Below, in pieces: positions 56,207 to 64,000 of a stretch of 64,000 nt of DNA (position 1 is its first letter; each line of letters begins with the position of its first letter). The notes below the pieces were generated by a model. It searched no databases. It was not told where the DNA came from and saw only the letters and a program-made list of their open reading frames with translations. Position numbers and translations under genes: made by a program. Location: NCBI GenBank assembly GCA_028688895.1, contig JAQTXG010000002.1, positions 1 to 64,000 of the forward strand, written 5' to 3'. Origin of the DNA: Candidatus Altimarinota bacterium. Lineage in GTDB: Bacteria > Patescibacteriota > Gracilibacteria > BD1-5 > UBA6164.

Positions 56207-56581
56207 TTAATATATGTAGAAGTTGTTTAACATATTGATTATTCACCATGCTGAAATAGAAACAAGTACTCAGACTAGTGACCATATAATCCATGTTTTT
56301 GCTTTTTTTGTTTTTTCTTCTTCTCATCCTGAAAACAAGTAAAAGAATCAACTAATAATCAAAGCAATGACAGCTATTACAGCTACGTATTGAATAAGTT
56401 GTCATATGATACTTGTGATGAGTTCTAAACCTATATTGTTACTGATATTTGGAGTTCCAGGATTCATAATATTAGAATCCACACAACCAGGTAATCATAC
56501 ACAGTTCACTTCTGGAGCAGATGCAAAAGTATAAGAATTTGATAATAATAAAATGCTTATAATAAATAATTTTTTAATCAT
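56207..56581 (-). CDS. Small secreted membrane protein, VirB2/TrbC pilin-like (3)
   Basis: 124 aa. Signal about 1-20, two Cys in the mature start (NCVGLPGCVD), TM about 58-85 (QYVAVIAVIALIISGFFYLFSGG), loop EEEKTKKAKTW, TM about 93-118. Loop nearly identical in type to gene 1. Gap of 18 bases to gene 2. Confidence 0.74.
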
Positions 56582-56598
56582 TTTAAATGTATTAATAA

Positions 56599-57090
56599 TT
56601 AATTGTTTCCGAAATATAGTATATATCTAACTATTGATATTAAGTAATATGAACTCAAAGCTACAACCATAGCATAAACTCATGACATAAAAATAGCTTT
56701 TCATTTACTCAGTAGCTCATCTTGACCATGATGTAGCAATATATATCCAGCTCAAATAGTCATGATAAGTAATGCTAGACTTCATAGTGCTATCATCAGA
56801 TTTTGTATAATAGTTCACAATACAAAGTTTACATTTTCTTTTGTAGTTCATCAAACTGGTCACATACCTGGACTTATATCATCTACAAATATAGTAAATC
56901 ATGTAGTAGTTACATCTCAAGCAGCTTCAGCAGAATTGCTGTATGCATCTTTTGCTGCTTGTATTTGTTCTTTTGTACTATTTTTATCATTTAAAACTTT
57001 ATTGTATGCTTCCTTTTCCCCTACTGCAAATACACTTGAAACTCAAGTAATAAAAACCAAGAGTAAAAATATTGACATCTTTTTAATCAT
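56599..57090 (-). CDS. Small secreted membrane protein, VirB2/TrbC pilin-like (4)
   Basis: 163 aa. Signal about 1-22, helical acidic segment, then TM about 93-117 (LMIALGSLALLIMTIGAGYIL), loop LHHGQDELLSKGKAIF, TM about 133-158. Longer than the other three. First gene of the five- to six-gene run that ends with the metalloprotease and the 46-aa ORF. Confidence 0.7.
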
Positions 57091-57191
57091 AATATATATA
57101 GATTATAAATTATTTTGACGAAATTTTAACATAAAATTCATTTTTTACAAAAAATAATTATATTTAATGAAAGAATTGTTTTGAAAAATTA

Positions 57192-57236
57192 TCCCCATCC
57201 TTAATTCTCCCGCTAAAGCGGGGGGAGGCTGCAATA
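57192..57236. repeat. GC-rich hairpin element
   Basis: CCCGCTAAAGCGGG hairpin within CCCCATCCTTAA...GGGGGGAGG, in the divergent gap before the glycosyltransferase. One of several such elements. Confidence 0.5.
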
Positions 57237-57279
57237 AGTATGGAGGAATGACTTATGTAAATAATAATTAATTAAAAAT

Positions 57280-58431
57280 ATGAAAATAGCAATATTACAT
57301 GAGATGTTTATAAAGCTTTGAGGAGCTGAAAAAGTAGTGGAAAATTGGTGCAAAATGTATCCTCTAGCAGATATATTTACTCTGATTTATGATGAAAAAA
57401 AAGTAGGAAATGTATTTCCTATAAACAAAATAAACAAGCAAGTTTTTGATTTGAAAACTCAAAAGATTTATAAATATACAAAAAAACAAAGACTTTGTTT
57501 ACCTTTTATGGCGTTTTCAGTCGAACAACTGGATTTTTCAGAATATGACATCGTGCTATGTAGTAGTAGTTGATTTGCACATGGTGCTATCACTAAAGTC
57601 GAGACAAAGTTTATAGTATACTGTCACTCACCTGCTAGATATATGTGGGACTGGACAAATGAGTACAAAAGAGATTTGTGACTAAATAGTGGTATAAAAA
57701 AATATTTGTTGTCATATATAATAAATAAAATGTTTTTGAATCTGAGACAGTGGGATTTTATAGCATCAAAGAGAGCTGATATAACAATAGCAAATTCATA
57801 TAACACAAAGCAAAGAATAACAAAGTATTATAGAAAAGATTCTGAGATACTTTATCCACCAGTAGAAACTAGTAGATTTTGAAAGCTCTGAGTAGCTGCA
57901 CCTACCAATGTAAAAATCAATGATATACCTGAATCATACTATATAATCATTTCAGCTCTGACAGAATTTAAAAAAATAGAGGTGGCAATAGAATGATTTA
58001 ACAAAATATCAAATCAAAAGCTAGTAATCATTTGAAAGTGAGATTATGAAAGTGTATTGAAAAGCAAGGCTTCTAAAAATATCGTATTTGCTGGAGCAAA
58101 ATACTCTGATGAATTGGTTTTTTTGGTACAAAATAGTTTGTGACTAATTTTTCCAGGTGAAGAGGATTTTTGAATAGTTCCTGTAGAGGTAATGGCTGCA
58201 GGAAAACCGATATTTGCTTATAGATGATGATGACTACTAGAAACAGTAGTACAATGAGAAACTGGAGAGTTTTTTGATGATAAAAATGGTAGTGATTTCG
58301 TAGAAAAATTTATGATGTTTAACAGGAATAATCTGAAATGAAAATACTTGCCAGAAACTTGCAAAAATCAAGCTGAAAAATTCTCAGAAAAAAAGTTTGA
58401 AGAAAGAATAAAACAACTTGTAAATTTATAA
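57280..58431 (+). CDS. Glycosyltransferase family 4
   Basis: 383 aa, GT-B fold. N-terminal MKIAILHEMFIKLGGAEKVVENW, a middle YCHSPARYMWD typical of mannosyltransferases of the WbaZ type, and the C-terminal EEDFGIVPVEVMAAGKPIFAY (E-x7-E motif) and GGGLLETV. Probably builds a surface polysaccharide. An O-antigen-ligase-like gene follows 700 bases later. No Shine-Dalgarno at the ATG. Confidence 0.9.
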
Positions 58432-58448
58432 ATAATATGTATAGTATA

Positions 58449-58625
58449 GGATAATGAATAATGAATAATGAATAATGAATAATGAATAGTGAATAGTGAA
58501 TAGTGAATAGTGAATAGTGAATAATGAATAATGAATAGTGAATAGTGGATAATGGATAGTGAATAATGAATAGTGAATAGTGAATGATTAATAATGGATA
58601 ATTAACAATTAACAATTAACAATTA
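58449..58625. repeat. Tandem heptamer array (ATTCATT/ATTCACT class)
   Basis: About 20 copies of AATGAAT / AGTGAAT and, at its end, TTAACAA units, read on either strand. It ends 3 bases before the start codon of the third antitoxin. Not a CRISPR (unit 7 bp, no spacers). Confidence 0.85.
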
Positions 58626-58627
58626 AT

Positions 58628-58795
58628 ATGAAAAACTTAAACAAATCTCAAATAGATTCATTTAAAGAATCATGATATACATTTGAGGAGATAAAACACA
58701 TAGATGATTCTCTTTGAGAGGAATGATGATATACTCCGGAAGAAGTTTACTTTGAAATTTTAAAAAATAGAGAACAAATATTATGTATAAAATAA
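58628..58795 (+). CDS. Antitoxin of TA pair 3
   Basis: 55 aa, MKNLNKSQIDSFKESGYTFEEIKHID...; ends REQILCIK. Shares GYTFEEIK and the CIK end with the antitoxins at 22008 and 22458. Overlaps the toxin start by 13 bases. Four TGA glycines. Confidence 0.72.
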
Positions 58796-59061
58796 TTTAT
58801 AAACCACTTGCTCTCAAAGACATTAATGATATATATAATTATATAATCTTGGATAACATACAAGTAGCTATAAAAGTCCAAGAAACAATTTTTAATTTTA
58901 TTAATTATCTCGCATTGTTTCCAATGCTTTGAAAACAAAATTGAAATAATCATAATCTAAGAGAAATAATTGAACCAGCTTTTAAATATAGAATTATTTA
59001 TAAAATTGAAAATAATACAGTGTTTATAGTTTGAATATTCAAAAATAAGAATTTATACTAA
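58783..59061 (+). CDS. ParE/RelE-superfamily toxin (TA pair 3)
   Basis: 92 aa. MYKIIYKPLALKDINDIYNYI, VAIKVQETIFNFINYLALFP, REIIEPAFKYRIIYKIENN. Same fold and gene order as the two pairs near gyrA. Preceded by the heptamer array, which may affect its promoter. Confidence 0.83.
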
Positions 59062-59105
59062 TTTCTTATATTAAAAACTTTATATTAAAAACTTTATATT
59101 AAAAA

Positions 59106-60359
59106 ATGAAAAAAACTAATTTATTTACGATACTGACTCAATTTTTGATAATAGTATTGCCTTTTTATGTACTTTATGCTGTTTTTGTAAATAGCGAATT
59201 TTGAATAACTAATGCTTGATTTTTTGTGAAAGAATTGGTGATAATTCTTTTGTTTATTAGTCTAGTATATGAATTCATAAAAAACAAAAAACTACCTAGA
59301 TTTGGTACTGTAGATTATATGATATTTTCATATATGATTTATTGAGTGTTGATAACTTTTTTTAACTGACTTTGACTAAAAAGTGTTATTTATGGATGAA
59401 GATATGATTTCATATTTTTGGTTGTATTTCTGATATATAGACATGGTAGACAATTTTTGAGTGTAAGTGTAAATCAATTGGTAAAACTATTTTTGATTAG
59501 TTGAGGTGCTTCCCTATTGTTTTCTATACTTATCAAATTTAGATTTTGAGAAAAAGCTTTGCTTGCTTTTGGATTTACTGACTATGTGAGTAACTGGACT
59601 TATGACTGAAAAATACCGACTTATCACTGACTAGAAAATTCTGGAATCAAGAGGTTTCAATGAATATTTGACTGACCAAACCAAATGGCTTTTTACTTGA
59701 TAATGTATACTTCTATATTGCTTCATTATCTAAAAAAGAAATTTGAATATCATATAGTATTGGTACTGATTTTTTTGTTTATATTGCTTATAATGACTTA
59801 TTCTAGAAGTGCTTTACTTTGAGTATTTTCGTGAGCTGGATTATTGTTTGTATTAAATATTGAAACTATTTATCATAGGTATAAAAAATACATAAAAAAT
59901 TGATTGATAGCGATGGTTATAATTGTCTGAATTATTTGAATGGTTTTCAGTGATAGGATATGAAATATATTTTTGAGAACATCGTCTACTACTGGGCATT
60001 TTGATAGGATGGAGATCTGAATAGATAGATTTTTGGAAAAGCCACTATGATCAGGATTAGCTGAGTCTGGACCAGCGTACAGAAGTATATATCCAGATAA
60101 GCAGACAAAAGATGATGAACAGTATTATATACCTGAAAGTTGGTTTATACAACAATTGACAGAGTGATGAATAATCTATTTTGTATTATTTGTCTCTATA
60201 CTTGTAAATATTTTGAACAGATTATATCATAATACGAAATCACTGTTTTGGTGACTTGTTGCTATACTAGTGATGAATATATTTTTACATATATTTGAAG
60301 CTACTTATTTATCTATATTGTTGTTTGTTTTTGTTTGATTATTGTATGAAAATAAATAA
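59106..60359 (+). CDS. O-antigen-ligase-like polytopic membrane protein
   Basis: 417 aa, about 11-12 TM segments. A long exposed loop contains GIDRFLEKPL, GSGLAESGPAYRSIYP and a Wzy_C-like region. The pattern is that of WaaL/Wzy enzymes that link or polymerise glycans on the outer face. Lies between the TA pair and the DsbA-like gene. The acceptor cannot be told. Confidence 0.8.
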
Positions 60360-60360
60360 T

Positions 60361-60394
60361 ATAAAAGAGTTAATTTAATATTTAACTCTTTTTT
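60361..60394 (+). terminator. Rho-independent terminator
   Basis: AAAAGAGTTAA / TTAACTCTTTT stem then T run. It overlaps the start region of the DsbA-like gene. Confidence 0.75.
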
Positions 60395-60395
60395 T

Positions 60396-61673
60396 ATGAA
60401 AAAAATATTTAGTTTTTTTATACTATGCTCTTTAATTTTTGTAAATTTTTCAGTGAAAACTTTTGCTAATTTGGATGATTATATTGTTAATAATAAAGTT
60501 TTTTATGAAATGCAACTTTCAAAAAATATTTGATGAAAAAAATTTGTAAATCTGATAAATAAATTTATAGAAATAAATAAAAACAACCCTGAAAAATTGT
60601 TAGAAATAAATACAAAACTAGTAAATATAGATTTATCAAAAGTGAAAAAAGCTGATACTATTAATAAAGTAATGTATGCTTTAGCTGTAATAAATATTGC
60701 ATTGGATGAAAATAATAATTCAGATAATTATGTAAGTACTGAAAAAATCTACGACAAATTGTCTATAACTGTCTATGAAGATAAAAGATGTACTAACTGT
60801 CCTACTAATGAAGTGATCGATCAATTAAAATTGTTACCTAGTATTGCAAGTGTTGAAATAGAGAGAAAAGATTTTGCTGAAGACTGAGTTGCTGATTATT
60901 TAACTAAAAATGATATAAAAACATTACCTTTGATTGTTTTTTCTACCAATAATTTTGATGTTTCAAAGGATCAAGCTCAAATGGATTATAATAATCAACC
61001 AGTTCCAAAAGTAAATACTTATTTAGAAGCATTACCAGAAGGTGGTTATAGTTTGGCTATTGGTGCTACATTTAATCCATTTGAAAAAAGAAGTGAGAGA
61101 TGATTTTTACTTTTGGATAAAACAATTTTAGATAATATAAAAGAAGAATCATATATAAAATGAAATAAAGATGCAAAAATTACTTGGTTAGAATATTCAG
61201 ATTTAGAATGTCCATTCTGTGCAAAATTACATAATTCTGATACTACTGACGAATTAACTAAAAAATACTGAAATGATTTAAATATTATTTATAATCATTT
61301 TCCATTACAATTTCATGAAAATGCATTACCTGCTGCTCAAATCCTAGAATGTGTAGCTGAACAAAAATGAAGTGATGTTTTTTATTCATTGATTGATATA
61401 GCTTTCAAAGAAGAAAAGTCTAGTAAGTCTTATCTAGAGGAACAATCAATTTCTCTTTGAGTAAACTTAACTGATTTGAGAAAATGTGTAGATGATTGAA
61501 AATATTTAGATAAGGTAAATAAACAAATAGACAATTGATATAATGTTTTTGCAATAACTGGTACTCCAGGTAGTATATTAATAAACAATTCTACTCTAGA
61601 ATATGAAGTGATATCTTGAGCATATCCAACTAGTATATTTATTAATACTATTGATAAATTGATTTCTAAATAA
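60396..61673 (+). CDS. DsbA-like thiol oxidase with two thioredoxin-type domains
   Basis: 425 aa, about twice a usual DsbA. Signal about 1-24. First domain has CTNC at 132-135 with a cis-Pro in KTLPLIVF (about 178). Second, classic DsbA domain has CPFC at 272-275 (ITWLEYSDLECPFCAK), the inserted helical domain, and cis-Pro in ITGTPGSILIN (about 394). Forms disulfides in exported proteins. VKOR at 201-782 is the likely recycling partner. The first domain may be a relay or hold substrate. Conserved Gly at several sites is TGA. Confidence 0.87.
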
Positions 61674-61706
61674 TCTATGATTTATTTATAAAATAATAAT
61701 AAAAAT

Positions 61707-62063
61707 ATGAAAAAAACTATTTTTTTAATTATATCAATAATAATTGTTACATTATTTATAGGTAGCACTTATGCTGCTATAAATTTAGAAAAAAAATTGT
61801 ACAAGGATACTATTTTGTCTACAAATAAGATAAAACAGGATTATTCTAATGGTGAAATAATGGCAAAAAAGATTTCTGATATATTTAAAAAATACAGATA
61901 TACTAGAAATGTAGTAGCTGTTCAAAATCTACAAAATATAGTGAGAGCAAAGATAATTGTACTAAACAAGAAATCTGTGCTGACTAGAAATGATAGAAGA
62001 TTGTTAAATCTGTATAACAATATATATTATAGAACTGTATTGTTGTTGGATTATCAGTGGTAA
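61707..62063 (+). CDS. Small secreted basic protein, unknown
   Basis: 118 aa. Signal 1-23 (FIGSTYAA), then a Lys/Arg-rich helical mature part ending LLLDYQW. No Cys and no TGA codons. Follows the DsbA-like gene by 33 bases and ends at a strong terminator. No family recognised. Confidence 0.68.
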   Translation: MKKTIFLIISIIIVTLFIGSTYAAINLEKKLYKDTILSTNKIKQDYSNGEIMAKKISDIFKKYRYTRNVVAVQNLQNIVRAKIIVLNKKSVLTRNDRRLLNLYNNIYYRTVLLLDYQW

Positions 62064-62074
62064 AATAATGTTTT

Positions 62075-62113
62075 AAAAAACTCCCAAACAATTTAATGTT
62101 TGGGAGTTTTTTT
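62075..62113. terminator. Rho-independent terminator
   Basis: A 16-bp stem AAACTCCCAAACA / TGTTTGGGAGTTT with T run, after the small secreted protein gene. Confidence 0.88.
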
Positions 62114-62214
62114 GTGTTATATATGCTAGTTATATATTTTACAAATTTTTAATTAACTGTGTGTCTAAATATATGGGGACTTGACAATAGTTAAGTATGT
62201 GATAAGATAAGAAT

Positions 62215-62841
62215 TTAATTATTTAAATAATATTTATTAAAAAAATCATCAATACACCCTATATTTAATTTACTATTTATTTCACTTTTTGTTTTATTAT
62301 CTATAGTAAAATTATTTACACTTTTATATTTGAAAAATGATTCTCAAAATTTTGATATATTTTCCTGTGATTTATATTTATATGCAATAATATATCATTT
62401 TCAATTATCAATACTTGCTATATAAAAACACTTTAAAAGAGGAAGAAATTCATCTTCTTTTTTATATTTGTTTATATAATCATTTATATCTTTTATATCA
62501 AAATTATCATGATATGATAGTGTTTCAACTATTTTATTTTTTAGAGTATTTTGTCTTATATCAAGATTTTTTTCCATTTCTGGTATTGATATTTTGTATG
62601 AGTATATATTAATAAAGTAAATAAATATAAAAATTAATAATATATTTAAACATAATAATATTTTTAATATGTGTTTATTATTTTTATATATTAACATAGG
62701 AATTAACCATATAAATATGTATATTAACACAAAATATTTTTCAATTGTTCATATTTCTGTATCAATATAATATATATACAAAATAAGTGGAAATATAATT
62801 CCTATTAGTAGTTTTATTATAAATAAAATTTTTTGTTTCAT
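62215..62841 (-). CDS. Candidate immunity protein for the Rhs toxin (multi-TM)
   Basis: 208 aa. TM segments at about 6-25, 34-51 and 57-80, then a charged soluble domain to the end. The start lies only 3 bases after the Rhs stop, the usual spot for an immunity gene. Very AT-rich (Ile, Asn and Lys rich) and few glycines. A membrane-located immunity protein suits a lipase-like toxin acting on membranes. Not otherwise recognised. Confidence 0.6.
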
Positions 62842-62844
62842 AAA

Positions 62845-64000
62845 TTAATTATTATTAAATATCATATCATAAATTGGAATAACCATTTTATTATCAATAT
62901 TCTTATGAGTAACTTCTTTTCATAGTAAAGTATCCATTTCAATATTTTTAATATTAGTATTGTTATTATTTTTTGATAAATCTAGTTCAGCTCAAAAATC
63001 TACATAATAATTTGTAGCCTTAGTGACATTCTTTTCTACATTATCTCTCATTAATGGTGATGCAATTTCTAATGTTATTAAATGATTAACATTTATATTT
63101 TCATCATTTAAGTAATTTGATAATAATACAGAATTATCTCATCAAAGACTATGTCAAACTATTATTATTTTATTATATTTATCTTTATTTTCTTTTATAT
63201 AATTTAGTGCTGGTAGTACTCCAGTGTCTTCATTAAAATCACCATAATATAGTTTAGTATCATATCATTTATTTCATTCAAACATGGATATTAAATCTGA
63301 TATTCAGTTGTCTACATAATGTCATTTAGGAACTTCTCATTTAGGAGCATATTTTTTAGGATTTCAAAATATATCCATTCATCATCATGCATATTCATGC
63401 TGCCATCCTGTAAATCAAATTATTAATGTTTTTCCTAATCCCCTCAAATCCTTATACATAACCCCATTATTCCCCACATAAGCATACAAATTAACATCAT
63501 CCTTTATATCAATCGGGTCTCTACTGATAAATCTTGCTAATTCTGGATTGTAGTATCTTGCTCTGTTGTAGTATAGTCATAATTCAGAATCATATTCTCT
63601 TCATGTGTATAGTCTAGTATTATCAAAACTATTATCTCATGATATTACTTTTGCTTTACCGAATACATCATAATCATACTCTACTATAGTATCTCAATTA
63701 TTATTTGTAAGTCAAACTATACTTCATAAATGATCTTTATGATAGTAGTATCTTTGTGAATTTTCTTCTAAAGATACTAGTTCATCTGTTCAGATTCAGT
63801 TTATATAGTCTCTTGTTTTAGTAGTATTTGTTGTAGTATCTGTTGTTGTTTCTTGTAGGATATTTTCATTAGATTACACATAGTTTATAACTTTTTCTGA
63901 TGTAGTTTTTTGAAATCTTCTATTTAATACATCATAGCTAAATTCTACTATTGTTTCATCTACTAAGTTTGTTGCTTTTACTAGTCTATTTTTGTAATCA
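62845..64000 (-). CDS. Rhs-repeat protein with lipase-like C-terminal toxin domain (5' end outside window; in-frame TAA)
   Basis: C-terminal part of a polymorphic toxin. Rhs core signature: YYYHKDHLGSIVGLTNNNGD, then GREYDSELGLYYNRARYYNPE and ARFISRDPIDIKDDVNLYAYVGNN, the conserved end of the Rhs shell. After it a variable domain of about 200 aa with an alpha/beta-hydrolase elbow IIIVGHSLGGDNSV and a late His in EVTHKNID, so a lipase or esterase-type effector. An in-frame TAA at 63874-63876 interrupts the frame where Rhs shows YVYS; one base change would restore TAT. Either a broken gene or a sequence error. Confidence 0.82.

Noticed and set aside
58319-58615. Minus-strand frame reading IIHYSLF repeats
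   Set aside because: It is the heptamer array read as codons; no gene-like start, composition or context.
58449-58625. CRISPR-like repeat array
   Set aside because: Unit is 7 bp with no spacers, and no cas genes are near.

Overview
The window is AT-rich chromosomal DNA from a member of the Candidate Phyla Radiation that reads UGA as glycine (NCBI translation table 25), so Absconditabacteria (SR1) or Gracilibacteria. In almost every recognisable gene an in-frame TGA stands where the family has an invariant glycine: the Walker A loop of SufC, the AAGEGTRLRP loop of the sugar nucleotidyltransferase, RpoA, S12, GyrA, IF-1, UMP kinase. Read with the standard code the window looks like many short ORFs. 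With TGA as Gly it resolves into about 75 genes ending in TAA or TAG. Most starts lack a Shine-Dalgarno sequence. Which of the two phyla it is cannot be decided here, because no rRNA or tRNA gene was seen.

Layout. 1-6170: Fe-S cluster assembly locus on the minus strand (sufC, sufB, A-type carrier, sufD, sufS, a VKOR-family protein, scaffold SufU/IscU). It is interrupted by three small plus-strand ORFs that have good Shine-Dalgarno sites and few or no UGA glycines. 6462-8859: rsmH, an ftsL-like gene, recR and a small helical protein. 8961-15983, minus: YvcK-like protein, HD hydrolase, an unusual nucleotidyltransferase/NDK-like fusion, Fic protein, inositol-phosphatase-like protein, P-loop kinase, short alaS. 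16482-22649: a large unknown protein, gyrA, and two tandem ParE-type toxin-antitoxin pairs. 22838-24016: GlmU-like sugar nucleotidyltransferase/acyltransferase. 24058-33221, minus: ribosomal and transcription block (infB, a cyclic-nucleotide-binding protein, infA, rpmJ, rpsM, rpsK, rpsD, rpoA, rplQ, rplM, rpsI, rpsL, rpsG, rpmA).

33364-40711: Jag-like RNA-binding protein, membrane-anchored unknown, S74-type autoprocessing surface protein, trigger factor, zinc-ribbon membrane protein, trmD, a CMP-kinase-like protein and an ICMT-like membrane methyltransferase, followed by a large palindromic element. 41011-48185: surface-protein block (893-aa Cys-rich repeat protein, small anchor protein, 1110-aa unknown, LPQTG sorting-signal protein). 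48268-54175: yidC, rnpA, rpmH, pyrH, a lipoprotein and an RNase J. 54347-57090: a zinc metalloprotease followed in gene order by four small secreted membrane proteins that look like VirB2/TrbC pilins. 57280-62063: glycosyltransferase, third toxin-antitoxin pair, O-antigen-ligase-like protein, DsbA-like oxidoreductase, small secreted protein. 62215-64000: Rhs toxin C-terminus with a lipase-like domain and a candidate immunity gene, cut by the window edge.

How it fits together. The VKOR protein and the DsbA-like protein could form an exported disulfide-forming pair serving the Cys-rich surface proteins. YidC, the sorting-signal protein, the pilin-like cluster, S74 and Rhs proteins indicate heavy investment in cell-surface and contact functions, as expected of an episymbiont or predator. 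Functions rest on motif recognition by eye; no database search was run.
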